This document shows positions 7,320-16,388 of a stretch of 64,000 nt of DNA, in pieces. Origin of the DNA: CAMTWZ01 sp041749075 (GTDB taxonomy: Bacteria; Bacteroidota; Rhodothermia; Balneolales; HLUCCA01); assembly GCA_041749075.1 (NCBI GenBank), contig JBGTBY010000011.1, positions 1 to 64,000 of the forward strand. Reading direction: 5' to 3'. Below the pieces are notes generated by a model. The model was given only the letters and a program-made list of their open reading frames with translations. It ran no database searches and was not told the origin of the DNA. The number at the start of each line of letters is the position of its first letter. Position 1 is the stretch's first letter. The position numbers were made by a program, and so were the translations under genes.

Positions 7320-9116
7320 ATGAATACATCCATCCATTCGTTTCATATCCCAGTGATGGGAACCGGTTTTTCCATCGACACCCCGATCCGTGTGGGCCAT
7401 CTGTGCATCGATTCGGTCATATCCATCGTTGATGATCTGCTCGTCGAGCGGATCCGTAAACAGTATTGCGCCGAATACGGACTCGATTTCCACAGCATCA
7501 GCCGTAACGCGGAAGACGGTCGCGCCCGGCGCATCGCCGCGTATCTGGACATGGTGCAGGAGATCGTGACCCGCAAATTCAACGACATCCGAGATGCATC
7601 CTTGTCCTACAGCGCCGAAAAGCAACGCTATTTCGAGTTGATGGAGGATTCTCATCCCCTGAAATCGCTTTATCTGCGTTTTATAAGCGTATCGGATGAA
7701 TCTGAAAAGCAAGCTCTGGAAGCGGATCTGACCGCCGCGATGCGTCCGGGTGTCATCGACGTGAACATCATGTCGAAAGTGGATCGATTGGATCCCGCCA
7801 ACGAACTCAGTGATGCCGTCGCTGCGCTCAAAGGCTTCGTGATGAGCAAGGTGGAAGCGGCGGTTGTGCTATCGGCCGGCTTCAACCCCAGATTGTATTC
7901 GGCCTTAGCGTCGTTTCAGGAGTTTTATCGTGACGAATCGGGCTATTTGAAAAAACGCATCATTCTGAAAGTCAGCGATTTCCGCTCCGCCCTCATCCAA
8001 GGAAAATTTCTGGCAAAAAAAGGTCTGGAAGTGAGTGAATTCCGCGTAGAGTCCGGATTGAACTGCGGCGGACACGCCTTTTATTCCGATGGGAAACTTC
8101 TGCCAAGCATTTTGAAGGAATTCCGAGAGCAACGCGATCAGCTCAAATCGGAATTGCAGCCTATGATCGAATCTTTTTATGCGACGATGGGGTGGGCGTA
8201 CAATGCCGATGGATCCGATACGGCCGAAATCACGGTTCAAGGCGGAATCGGTACAGATGGCGAACGCAAACGAATTCAAGAGGAATATGGAATCGCCAGA
8301 ACAGGTTGGGGAAGTCCGTTCTTGGTGGTTCCGGAAGCAACGAATGTGGACAAAGCGACATTGAATCATCTGATTCGAGCGGAAGAGAGCGATCTGTATC
8401 TGAGCCAAGCGAGTCCGCTGGGCGTACCGTTCAACAATCTTCGTCATTCCGGATCTCAGGAATGGCATGCCAAACAAGAGGAGAAAGGCAAACCCGGATC
8501 TCCATGCCCCAAAGGATTTCTCAAGTCGAACACCGAATTCACAACGGAAGCGATTTGCACGGCCTCATCCGAATACATGTCTTTGAAACTTCAGCAGATC
8601 GATGAGTCAGCAGAACTGGAATCCGTGAAATCCAAACAGCGGGCCGGCGTATTGGCGAAAGAATGTCTCTGCGTGCATTTAGGAAACGCATCCCTCATCA
8701 ATATGGGAATCATCAAAGAGTCGCAAGGGCCGCAGGCGATTTGTCCGGGCCCCAATCTGGCCTGGTTCAAAGGTCCGTATTCGTTGAATCGGATGATCGA
8801 CCATATTTATGGCCGCGGGGAAAGTCTGGTGCCGAGCGAGCGGCCGCATATGTTCGCGAAGGAAATCACGATGAACATCGATTATCTGGAAACCCTGGTC
8901 GATAACCGCAATCCGGATGACAAGAAGCAAAATCAGTACCTCGAAAACGTGATCCGGAATCTTCAAGAAGGCATTGACCGATGCAAGGAACTGACATCCA
9001 AACAAGCGTTTCCGAACGAAAACCTGGATTCATTGGCTGTTGTGGCTGCAGAACAGGAGGCCCGATTGGAGCGGATTCACGATACGATGATCGCGGTTCC
9101 GGTCAGATTGTCGTGA
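7320..9116 (+). CDS. Conserved protein of unknown function, possible TIM-barrel oxidoreductase-like
   Basis: I do not recognise an assigned function for this 598-residue protein. It has no signal peptide or membrane segment. The N-terminal segment (GTGFSIDTPIRVGHLCIDSVISIVDD) and later stretches LNCGGHAFYSDGKLLP (about residue 240) and VQGGIGTDGERKRI (about residue 305) recall FMN-dependent TIM-barrel enzymes of the nitronate monooxygenase/glutamate synthase type, in which GG loops hold the flavin phosphate. This is a weak resemblance. The C-terminal third has several Cys residues (CPKGFL, CTAS, CLCVH, CPGPN) that could bind metal. It follows thrA by 71 bases in the same direction with no obvious terminator between them. 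Its last 40 bases overlap the convergent phosphatase gene. Confidence 0.55.
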   Translation: MNTSIHSFHIPVMGTGFSIDTPIRVGHLCIDSVISIVDDLLVERIRKQYCAEYGLDFHSISRNAEDGRARRIAAYLDMVQEIVTRKFNDIRDASLSYSAEKQRYFELMEDSHPLKSLYLRFISVSDESEKQALEADLTAAMRPGVIDVNIMSKVDRLDPANELSDAVAALKGFVMSKVEAAVVLSAGFNPRLYSALASFQEFYRDESGYLKKRIILKVSDFRSALIQGKFLAKKGLEVSEFRVESGLNCGGHAFYSDGKLLPSILKEFREQRDQLKSELQPMIESFYATMGWAYNADGSDTAEITVQGGIGTDGERKRIQEEYGIARTGWGSPFLVVPEATNVDKATLNHLIRAEESDLYLSQASPLGVPFNNLRHSGSQEWHAKQEEKGKPGSPCPKGFLKSNTEFTTEAICTASSEYMSLKLQQIDESAELESVKSKQRAGVLAKECLCVHLGNASLINMGIIKESQGPQAICPGPNLAWFKGPYSLNRMIDHIYGRGESLVPSERPHMFAKEITMNIDYLETLVDNRNPDDKKQNQYLENVIRNLQEGIDRCKELTSKQAFPNENLDSLAVVAAEQEARLERIHDTMIAVPVRLS

Positions 9117-9805
9117 GCGTCGTCTGCCCGGAACATCACGCGTTCGAACAACATCCGAAGCCAGGTTTTCGGATCATCCGTCTTGCACAAGTCGAACATC
9201 AGTTCGGGTTCGTAGACATATTCCCATAACCCGTCGCTGCATAACAGAATCGCATCCCCTTTCTTCAATTCCAGAGGTTCCGGAGTGATGGCGGGGTTGC
9301 ATTCTTCTGATTTCCCAAGGGCTCGGGTGATGCGGTTGCGATCGGGATGGGTGCGCAGTTCCGGATAGGTGATCTCCCCTCCGGCGAGCAACGCGGCAAC
9401 CACACTATGGTCTTGGGTTTGATGCAGGATGTCGCCATCGCGGATCACATAGGCTCGGCTATCGCCGATGTGGGCGATGAGTAACTTTCCGTCCGCCACA
9501 ATCGCCGCCACGAGCGTGGTACGCATGCCGGTGGACACGTCCCCTTCTTTTTCAGCAAGTATGGCGTTTTGTGCCGCAAAAACGGCTTCTTTTAGATTCT
9601 CGGGAGTTGCGTCGGGTTTGGTTTTGAAATGCTCGATAAAGGCTTCGGAAGCCCGTTTCGAGGCCACATCCCCATGCTGATGTCCCCCGACCCCGTCGCA
9701 GACCACCCAAACCGAGGTGCCGGCCTCATCCACATGAGACAAGACCGCATCCTCGTTGTAAGTACGTCCACCGGGGTGGGTCATTTCAGCATGGCTCAAT
9801 TTCAT
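9077..9805 (-). CDS. PP2C-type protein phosphatase
   Basis: This 242-residue soluble Ser/Thr phosphatase of the PPM/PP2C family is last in the minus-strand signalling operon. The metal-binding motifs are visible: GRTYNEDAV near residue 15, VVCDGVGGHQHGDVAS near 35-50, IAHIGDSRAYV near 115, and a C-terminal DNLTG with the last metal-binding Asp. It has no membrane segment, unlike the second PP2C of this operon. Its start overlaps the stop of the trypsin-FHA gene by four bases. It would reverse phosphorylation by the kinase at the head of the operon. Confidence 0.88.
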   Translation of the reverse strand: MKLSHAEMTHPGGRTYNEDAVLSHVDEAGTSVWVVCDGVGGHQHGDVASKRASEAFIEHFKTKPDATPENLKEAVFAAQNAILAEKEGDVSTGMRTTLVAAIVADGKLLIAHIGDSRAYVIRDGDILHQTQDHSVVAALLAGGEITYPELRTHPDRNRITRALGKSEECNPAITPEPLELKKGDAILLCSDGLWEYVYEPELMFDLCKTDDPKTWLRMLFERVMFRADDAHDNLTGTAIIVS

Positions 9806-11325
9806 GCGTTTTCCAGCCCCACTTTGAAGGAGATGGATGAACCGCTCAGATAGAAGCGGTCGCCCGGTTGAAGCACATATTTCTCACCGGCGTTGAGTTT
9901 TTTGCCATTGCGCAGATACGTTCCGTTGGTGGAATGAGCGTCTTCGATGGTGAAGGTTTTGCTGGATGCTTCATACTGGACCAAGCAATGGCGTTTGGAA
10001 ACATCTTCGGTATCGGCAGGGAAAATCAGATGCGATACCCTGGGATCACGTCCGATGGCCAAGGGCTCTGAGCCCATTTCGAGTCGGCTTCCGGCGAGTG
10101 CGCCACTCAATCCGGTTAAAACCGCTTTAGCCGGACCTGTGCCATTGTATGCCGCACCTCCATAGGATTTGCGTGTGACTAATTCTTTCCCTTGGATCAC
10201 CGCCTCCTTCACCATGATATTGCCACGTTTGGTGAGCGACAGATACATGGCGAAGCCTCCCATGAAAATCGAAAACCCGAGAATCGACATCAGCATCGGA
10301 TTGTTCTGAATCTTGGCGCTTTCGATGGCTTCTTCGGCACGACGACGTGCTTCTTCGGATTCGGCACGGGCGGAATCGGCTGTGGCCCGCGATGATTGAA
10401 CATCCCGACGGGCAAGATCCAAGCTGGCGATCATCGCATTCAGTCGGGTCTGTTGTTCAGCCATTTGCTGGCTCTGTGCGGTCACTTCGGCCTGACGTCG
10501 TTCGGTTTCAGCATGCAAACGCGTGATTTCACTACGGGTCAGCTCCATCTCGGAGACGCAGCCAGCGGTTGCGATGGTTGCCGGAATATTGAACTGCCGG
10601 ATCGCCGGTAGCAGTTCATCCAAGTGAACTGCGAAGTTGATCACATTTTCCGAAGCGTCATCGAAATCGGCAATGGTAAAGGTGTTCGTACCGATCACTT
10701 GGTTACACACGTTGAACATAGGTCCACCTGAGTTCCCACCATTGATGGCCGCATCCGTCTGAATCACTTTGCGACGGCGGCTGTCTTTCGTCGTTTGGAT
10801 GATGTTGATCCGTCCAAAGGTCACAACCGGATCATAATCCGCTTCATCACTTAATCGAGACAATCCCGGAAATCCAACCACAGCCAAGTCTACCCCTGTC
10901 ACAATTGCTGGAGAATAGGCCAATGTAGCTGCTGGACGACCATGTGGCTGTTGCGCTTCCAGTATCGCCAAGTCCTTCTTCTCATCGCTCCACACCACTT
11001 TTGTCGTGATTTCCTTGTTTGGGGCAACCAGGAGTTTGAAGATCATCCCTTGAAACGCACTAACGGCTGGCCAATCGCTTTTACGGATCTCGTTGTAGAA
11101 ATTTTTACCGTATTCATTGCCACGGGCAACATGTTCATTGGTAACGATATGCCTTTCGGTGATGGCGTAACCCGTACCCGACCATACCGGACCCAATTCT
11201 TGTCCGTTGATGATCAGATAAGCCTGCACTTTCATCGTGTGGCTTTTCAGTTGAGGCACATTCTGGGCGGTCAACGAACCCGCCAGGAGTGTTGGAAATA
11301 GGATGAGGAAAAGGAGTCGTCTCAT
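9802..11325 (-). CDS. Membrane-anchored trypsin-like protease with FHA domain
   Basis: This 507-residue protein has an N-terminal signal peptide (MRRLLFLILFPTLLAGSLTA). A DegP-like serine protease domain follows, with the triad H65 (VTNEHVA), D118 (KKDLAIL) and S199 (GGNSGGPMF). Next come a long charged coiled coil (about residues 260-335) and a membrane segment near 345-362 (MLMSILGFSIFMGGFAMYL). The C-terminal FHA domain has IGRDPRVSHL, SKRHCLVQYE and STNGTYLRNGK. The topology puts the protease outside the inner membrane and the phosphothreonine-reading FHA domain in the cytoplasm, so it could couple kinase signalling to envelope proteolysis. That role is inference. It overlaps its neighbours by four bases on both sides. 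Confidence 0.85.
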   Translation of the reverse strand: MRRLLFLILFPTLLAGSLTAQNVPQLKSHTMKVQAYLIINGQELGPVWSGTGYAITERHIVTNEHVARGNEYGKNFYNEIRKSDWPAVSAFQGMIFKLLVAPNKEITTKVVWSDEKKDLAILEAQQPHGRPAATLAYSPAIVTGVDLAVVGFPGLSRLSDEADYDPVVTFGRINIIQTTKDSRRRKVIQTDAAINGGNSGGPMFNVCNQVIGTNTFTIADFDDASENVINFAVHLDELLPAIRQFNIPATIATAGCVSEMELTRSEITRLHAETERRQAEVTAQSQQMAEQQTRLNAMIASLDLARRDVQSSRATADSARAESEEARRRAEEAIESAKIQNNPMLMSILGFSIFMGGFAMYLSLTKRGNIMVKEAVIQGKELVTRKSYGGAAYNGTGPAKAVLTGLSGALAGSRLEMGSEPLAIGRDPRVSHLIFPADTEDVSKRHCLVQYEASSKTFTIEDAHSTNGTYLRNGKKLNAGEKYVLQPGDRFYLSGSSISFKVGLENA

Positions 11326-12191
11326 AATATGCTCGTGATGCTTAGGGTGATGACGGTGGTGTTGTCTTGATACGGTTGATTTTTAGCCATGGCGCGTTTG
11401 ACCAACTCATCGGCTGGGTTGGATGTGTCGCTAGACAGGATGTCGATCATCTCGGAATTGGAGAGGGATCGATACAAGCCATCGCTACACATTAGGATGA
11501 CATCATGTTGTTTGAGTGGAAATGCGATTCGGCTCTGATCGATGCGGGTGAGGTCTTTCAACCCGATGAAGCTGGTCAGGGCGTCTTTTTCAGGATGTTG
11601 CCTCGCGTCGCTCAGATCGGTCTGACCACGTATCACATCCTGATATAAATCCAGCACATAGCTATGCTCGGTGTTCACTTTCGACAACTCCTTATTTCGA
11701 AGCAGATAGATCTGACTGTCGCCCACAGACACCCATCTCATGGAACGATCTTCCAAAAACACGGCTATCAGCGTGGTGCCGGTGCCTTCTTCTTCACCGG
11801 ATTCTTTGCCCAGTTGAAACACAGCCCGATTGGCCGCTTCCACGTCCAATGAGCTCATGAATTCACGAATGGCCAACTTGCTGGCTTCCGCGCCATTCTT
11901 CATACCGCCCATGCCATCTGCGATGACGGCGATGAAGGGGGATTTGGCTGGATCCGACATCGCGAACGAGTCTTGCTGTTGCCGGCGCATCCCTAGATGC
12001 TGGGCTTGACCCAATCGTACCGACATGCCACCGATATCCAACTGATGCGCATCGTTTGCTTTTCGGACAGGTTCGTCGGAGGAACCCGCCACAGAAGCAG
12101 ATGGAGACGCTTTTGAACCGCGGCGTCGAAAGGTGAATGCGAACACAATCAGAATCACGATTCCGATGCCGATGATTGAAATCAGGACCAT
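11322..12191 (-). CDS. Membrane-anchored PP2C phosphatase
   Basis: This 289-residue protein begins with a hydrophobic segment (VLISIIGIGIVILIVFAF) followed by basic residues, so the phosphatase domain should face the cytoplasm. PP2C motifs are MRRQQQDSF, VIADGMGGMKNGAEAS, WVSVGDSQIYLLR and a C-terminal QDNTTV. It is the second PP2C in the same operon. A membrane-bound and a soluble phosphatase with one kinase suggests distinct substrates or places of action. Its start overlaps the end of the FHA gene by about 10 bases. Confidence 0.87.
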   Translation of the reverse strand: MVLISIIGIGIVILIVFAFTFRRRGSKASPSASVAGSSDEPVRKANDAHQLDIGGMSVRLGQAQHLGMRRQQQDSFAMSDPAKSPFIAVIADGMGGMKNGAEASKLAIREFMSSLDVEAANRAVFQLGKESGEEEGTGTTLIAVFLEDRSMRWVSVGDSQIYLLRNKELSKVNTEHSYVLDLYQDVIRGQTDLSDARQHPEKDALTSFIGLKDLTRIDQSRIAFPLKQHDVILMCSDGLYRSLSNSEMIDILSSDTSNPADELVKRAMAKNQPYQDNTTVITLSITSIL

Positions 12192-12742
12192 GTAAAGGAA
12201 TCGCTGCAGAACGGTATGAATCTGAACTGACTTTGCCCGATTTCAATCTTATCAAAATGATTCAATGCCGTGGGCATGTCCACCGGTTGATCATTGAGGT
12301 AAGTCATGCCACGTCCATCGCCTGGCGCGATGCGGAACGAGTTGGTTTTGGGATCATAGCTGATCACGGCATGCTTCTCACGCGAAATCATATCATCACC
12401 GGGAACGGAGATATCCATCGACGCATCGCGCCCGATGAAATTGCGCTGCCCTTTGATACGGAAATCTTTGCCTTTATCGGCTCCTTCCACGCAAACAAGC
12501 CATCCGCAAACAGGATCCAGATTTCCTTGCTTCTTGAAATGCCCAACCGTGCTTCCGATGTTCCCTTTCGGAGCTGTGGGTGCAGCGATCGTTTTGCCAC
12601 TGGCATCCGTCGGAGCGAACGTCGGTTCACTGCGTTTCGGGATGGTTGGACTGATATCCAAATCCATCACACCACAATAGGGACAAGTGGAATGTTTCGC
12701 ATTTTCGAAAAAATGTCCGTGATCGCATCTGATCATTGCCAT
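12182..12742 (-). CDS. FHA-domain protein with zinc ribbon
   Basis: This protein of about 186 residues starts with a four-Cys/His ribbon (CDHGHFF...CPYCG), typical of FHA proteins beside bacterial Ser/Thr kinases. A Pro/Thr-rich linker follows that may hold the phosphorylated Thr residues, then an FHA domain with FIGRDASMDIS and ISREKHAVISYD. It is expected to bind phosphothreonine peptides in the cytoplasm and act as adaptor for the kinase, whose stop-to-start gap is 17 bases. The start could also be the ATG six bases further in (MIRCDHGH). Confidence 0.85.
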   Translation of the reverse strand: MAMIRCDHGHFFENAKHSTCPYCGVMDLDISPTIPKRSEPTFAPTDASGKTIAAPTAPKGNIGSTVGHFKKQGNLDPVCGWLVCVEGADKGKDFRIKGQRNFIGRDASMDISVPGDDMISREKHAVISYDPKTNSFRIAPGDGRGMTYLNDQPVDMPTALNHFDKIEIGQSQFRFIPFCSDSFTWS

Positions 12743-12759
12743 ACAAGGTGCCTATTGGG

Positions 12760-14766
12760 TTATGGTTGTGTACCGGTGAGTTGGAAGAAATCAAAATCGG
12801 CGGTGGATACACCCGAGACGCCGATACCGAAGCTGTTCCCGTCGAGCGAGGTGATGGTTTGCTGATGTACCTGGGTGTTATTCAGATAAAAGGTATAGCG
12901 AGTACCGCGTTTCTCGATTTTGAATGTGTTCATCAGGTTTCCGCGGCGCAACGCCTCGCTTTTGGTGTAATTAAGCAACATACTCCACGTTCCACCGGCA
13001 TTGCGCGAGATGAAGATATCCCCATCGTTATCCAAGGCGAAGAAATGGAACCCGTTGGATCCATCACCAAACACCAGTCCGATTTGCTGGGTTGGCTGTG
13101 ACACATCCACAAAGCGTAAAGCGGTCTCCATCGTCATATCTGCCGCCAAATTCACAGCCATTTCGGACGTCACCCGACCCATGTTGCCGGTTTGCGTCTG
13201 TTGAAAACGCAAACGACCGTTATTGAAGGTGATCCGAACGTTGCCTGTCGTACGTCCGGTGAACTCCGTCGTGCTGCCATTGAAATCGTTGCGATAGGAG
13301 AAGGGCGTGATGGTGGGACGAACGGGTTCACGGACCGGCTCACGAGCCGGAGTCCTTGGCTGTTCAGTCCTACGATTCATCGACTCCGCGATTTCTCTCG
13401 CATAGTCCAAACGCTGGTTTCGAACCGTGATCGAATCTTGCGCCGCGGCCATCAATGAGGCATGGGTAACGCTATCCGGACGCAGCGCGCCAGCCGCTTT
13501 GAAGGATATCAAGGCATCATCAAAATTACCCGAATTGAATTCGCCTTGACCCTGCTCGATCAGAGTCCGATACGGAGTATCGATGATGACCTCGGCAACG
13601 GGTTCCTGCCTAGGCTCCGAGCTTTGACTGACATACCATCCACCAGCGGCCACAATCAGAATAGCCGCTGCGATGCCAATCCATTTTCCGACTCCACCGG
13701 ACGTGGACTTCGATTTCGGTTCTTTTTTGATGGTAGGTGCCATAACCGGTTCCACAGCCGGTGCTTTCGACTTGGGCGCTGGTGCGGATGGAGCCGATGG
13801 AATCGACATCCCGGCCAGCAACGATTGAAATTCTGGGATAGATTGGGGTCTGTCTTCTGCCCGGATCGCCATCGCCCGATGCAAGGCATCCGACACCGAT
13901 TGCGAAATCTCCGGCTTCATGTCCTTGACCGTTGGCAGTTGATCTTCATACAAACGCTCGGTCGCTTCGGCCGGCACCGAACCGGTCATCATATAATACA
14001 TGGTGGCGGCCACGGCGTAGATATCGGTCCATGGCCCTTGCTTTCCTTTGCCATGATACTGCTCAGGTGGCGCGAAGCCTGGAGTCAACACCACCGACAT
14101 GCTCTTGCTTCGTTCGTTCATCGATACCCGAGCGGCGCCGAAATCCAATAAGATCACGCGCTTCGATGAGGTCAGAAAAATGTTATGAGGCTTGATGTCG
14201 CGATGCAAAAATCCTTTGTTATGCACTTCATGCAAGCCATCCAGAATCGGATACATGATGCCAAGGGTGATGGTCTCTCCCAACACATTTCCCTTGCTGG
14301 TCATGTACTCGTTCAACGACATCCCGTCGTAATAATCCATCACCATGTACGCGGTGCCGAAATTCTTGAAAAAGGTCTTCACACGCACCACATTCGGGTG
14401 ATCGAACTGCGCCAATGTGCGGGCTTCGTTGATGAACTGCTCCAAACCATATGAAAACAGCTTGGAATCGTCGTTGGTATGCGGTTGGACGGTGGCCCGA
14501 TCGTTCGCACGACCCGCCAAATCACGTGGCAAAAATTCTTTGATGGCCACATATGTCTGCAAATACATATCCCAAGCAAGGTAGGTGATCCCGAAACCGC
14601 CGGGTTTACCCAACACTTTTCCAATGAGATACTGCTCGTTCAGAACGGTTCGATGCGCCAACAGGATCGGACTTCGTTCTTGGGATTCATCGTAACCACA
14701 TGTCGGGCATACTGCTACGTTTCCTTTTTCACTAAAACAACCCGGACATAGGTGCTGATTCTCCAT
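12760..14766 (-). CDS. Transmembrane Ser/Thr protein kinase with extracellular lectin-like domain
   Basis: This 668-residue kinase leads the minus-strand operon. The domains in order are: a short zinc ribbon (CPGCFSEKGNVAVCPTCG), the kinase domain (glycine loop GKPGGFGITY, VAIKEF, HRDIKPHNIFL, DFGAAR, PPEQY), a Pro/Lys-rich juxtamembrane region, one membrane segment near residue 365 (WIGIAAAILIVAAGGWYV), a TPR-like helix pair (QGEFNSGNFDDALISFKAAG), an Arg/Pro-rich linker, and a C-terminal jelly-roll-like domain of about 180 residues resembling LamG/DUF1080 sugar-binding folds. The outer domain may sense a glycan or cell-wall ligand; the neighbouring divergent division operon makes this attractive, but it is inference. 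Confidence 0.87.
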   Translation of the reverse strand: MENQHLCPGCFSEKGNVAVCPTCGYDESQERSPILLAHRTVLNEQYLIGKVLGKPGGFGITYLAWDMYLQTYVAIKEFLPRDLAGRANDRATVQPHTNDDSKLFSYGLEQFINEARTLAQFDHPNVVRVKTFFKNFGTAYMVMDYYDGMSLNEYMTSKGNVLGETITLGIMYPILDGLHEVHNKGFLHRDIKPHNIFLTSSKRVILLDFGAARVSMNERSKSMSVVLTPGFAPPEQYHGKGKQGPWTDIYAVAATMYYMMTGSVPAEATERLYEDQLPTVKDMKPEISQSVSDALHRAMAIRAEDRPQSIPEFQSLLAGMSIPSAPSAPAPKSKAPAVEPVMAPTIKKEPKSKSTSGGVGKWIGIAAAILIVAAGGWYVSQSSEPRQEPVAEVIIDTPYRTLIEQGQGEFNSGNFDDALISFKAAGALRPDSVTHASLMAAAQDSITVRNQRLDYAREIAESMNRRTEQPRTPAREPVREPVRPTITPFSYRNDFNGSTTEFTGRTTGNVRITFNNGRLRFQQTQTGNMGRVTSEMAVNLAADMTMETALRFVDVSQPTQQIGLVFGDGSNGFHFFALDNDGDIFISRNAGGTWSMLLNYTKSEALRRGNLMNTFKIEKRGTRYTFYLNNTQVHQQTITSLDGNSFGIGVSGVSTADFDFFQLTGTQP

Positions 14767-14860
14767 GACGATGTTCTGAATATGACAGTTAGTTGGTGCG
14801 ATTCTCTATTCCAAGAAGTGTACCAAAGATATCCACCACCTGCAATTTGGATAAGCACTT

Positions 14861-14888
14861 GACATTCGATGCCAAAATCCCCTACTTT
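14861..14888 (+). promoter_or_regulatory. Predicted promoter of the division operon
   Basis: TTGACA (14861-14866) and TACTTT (14883-14888) are 16 bases apart; the -10-like element runs directly into the first MraZ box. This fits the usual mraZ promoter, where MraZ binds around the start site. Confidence 0.5.
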
Positions 14889-14918
14889 GTGGGAGATTGT
14901 GGGAAGAAGTGGGAGAAA
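14889..14918 (+). promoter_or_regulatory. Three MraZ boxes
   Basis: Three direct repeats of GTGGGNGNNN follow each other with an exact period of 10 bases (GTGGGAGATT, GTGGGAAGAA, GTGGGAGAAA). MraZ operators in other bacteria are arrays of TGGGN with 5-base spacers on the same helical face, so autoregulation of the division operon by MraZ is expected. Confidence 0.82.
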
Positions 14919-15003
14919 ACCCCAAATCGACCCACGCCACTGTATTTGGCAATCGGTGGTTTGATCTTGTTTGGCAATCCATAGCAATAAAATCCGCGGT
15001 ATC

Positions 15004-15459
15004 GTGCCCAGTTTCAAGGGTGAATATGAACATGCGCTGGACGCAAAAGGTAGAGTCAGCTTTCCTGCAAAGCTGAGGAAGTACCTCAACCCAGACGCCC
15101 AAGAACGCTTCACCATTGTGAAGGGACTTGAGACATGTCTATATCTCTACCCCGAAGACCGCTGGAAAGACGTTGAAGACCGCCTGAGCGAAATCAATTC
15201 ATTTAGCACGGAAGGACGAACCGTCATCCGGAATTTCCTTCGCTCAGCCGATGATCTCGAACTCGACAATGCCAATCGTCTGGCGCTGCCGGCGAAACTC
15301 ACCGAATGGGCCGGCATCACCGGTAAAGTGATTTTCATCGGAAGCGGCGACAAAATCGAACTATGGTCTCCTGAGCATCTCGACCAACAGGATCAAACCA
15401 TGGATGTCGCCACTTGGCAAGATCTATTTGAAAAAGTGATGGGAAACAAACACACCTGA
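15004..15459 (+). CDS. mraZ: Transcriptional regulator MraZ
   Basis: This 151-residue MraZ has two SpoVT/AbrB-like repeats, each with the DxxGR-type motif: ALDAKGRVSFPAKLRKYL and LDNANRLALPAKLTEW. I chose GTG 15004, which gives the expected beginning MPSFKGEYEHALD. An in-frame TTG at 14971 would add 11 residues absent from the family. The protein binds the GTGGG boxes just upstream and represses its own operon in the species studied. Its stop overlaps the rsmH start (TGATG). Confidence 0.92.
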   Translation: MPSFKGEYEHALDAKGRVSFPAKLRKYLNPDAQERFTIVKGLETCLYLYPEDRWKDVEDRLSEINSFSTEGRTVIRNFLRSADDLELDNANRLALPAKLTEWAGITGKVIFIGSGDKIELWSPEHLDQQDQTMDVATWQDLFEKVMGNKHT

Positions 15460-16388
15460 TGTCTACCTCATCCTACCACGTGCCTGTGCTTTTGGCTGAA
15501 TCGGTGAATGGGCTCGTGACGGATCGAAATGGCATTTATGTGGATGCGACCCTAGGCGGAGGCGGCCATAGCACCGCCATCCTGCAACGTCTCGGACCAG
15601 AGGCCTCCCTGTATGGGCTGGACCAAGACGACGATGCTCTCAAGGCCACAGCAGCCTCACCTCTGTTATCAGGTGATCAACGGTTTCACCCTGTGAAGGG
15701 AAATTTCGGGTTTATGGACGCACTCCTTCATCCTTCCATCCACGGCAAACTCAGCGGAATTCTGCTCGACCTCGGTGTCTCCAGCCATCAGATCGATGAA
15801 GGTGCGCGCGGGTTCAGTTTTCAAGCCGATGGACCCTTGGATATGCGGATGAACGCCTCGCGCGACTTATCGGCCTATGAGGTGGTGAACACGTATCCGG
15901 AAGCCGACCTTAAAAAAATCTTCTATGAATATGGGGAAGAGCGCCATAGCGCACGCATCGCCAAACAGATTGTCGCGAACCGTCCCATCACATCCACCCA
16001 TGTATTGAAGCAATTGGTGGAACGCCTCACGCCGGGTCCGCACGCCTTGAAATCTGTAGCTCGCATCTTCCAAGCGATCCGCATCGAAGTGAACCGCGAG
16101 CTCGACATGCTCTATCGGGTGTTGGAAAGCAGTTTGAATTTACTTGCTCCTGGCGGACGACTCGTCGTGATCGCCTACCATTCCCTTGAAGACCGCCCCG
16201 TAAAGCTGTTCATGCGAAGCGGAAACCTCGCCGGCACGGTAACCAAAGACTTTTACGGCAACGACCTTACGCCTTGGAAACTCATCACTCGCCAGCCGAT
16301 TGTGGCGGATGAAGCCGAAACCCGGCTCAACCCGAGAGCACGGAGCGCGAAGCTCCGCATCGCCGAAAAAATCGGAGGTGCGCCATGA
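15459..16388 (+). CDS. rsmH: 16S rRNA m4C1402 methyltransferase
   Basis: This 309-residue SAM-dependent RsmH (MraW) methylates N4 of C1402 in 16S rRNA. Visible marks are the N-terminal YHVPVLLAESV, the SAM loop VDATLGGGGHST, LLDLGVSSHQID, GPLDMRMN, and the C-terminal VIAYHSLEDRPVK and NPRARSAKLR motifs. It starts in the mraZ stop codon and its own stop overlaps the ftsL-like start. Confidence 0.96.
   Translation: MSTSSYHVPVLLAESVNGLVTDRNGIYVDATLGGGGHSTAILQRLGPEASLYGLDQDDDALKATAASPLLSGDQRFHPVKGNFGFMDALLHPSIHGKLSGILLDLGVSSHQIDEGARGFSFQADGPLDMRMNASRDLSAYEVVNTYPEADLKKIFYEYGEERHSARIAKQIVANRPITSTHVLKQLVERLTPGPHALKSVARIFQAIRIEVNRELDMLYRVLESSLNLLAPGGRLVVIAYHSLEDRPVKLFMRSGNLAGTVTKDFYGNDLTPWKLITRQPIVADEAETRLNPRARSAKLRIAEKIGGAP

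Noticed and set aside
9077..14766. Type VI secretion accessory cluster
   Set aside because: Kinase, FHA and PP2C genes are present, but no tss/hcp/vgrG-like gene is in the window.
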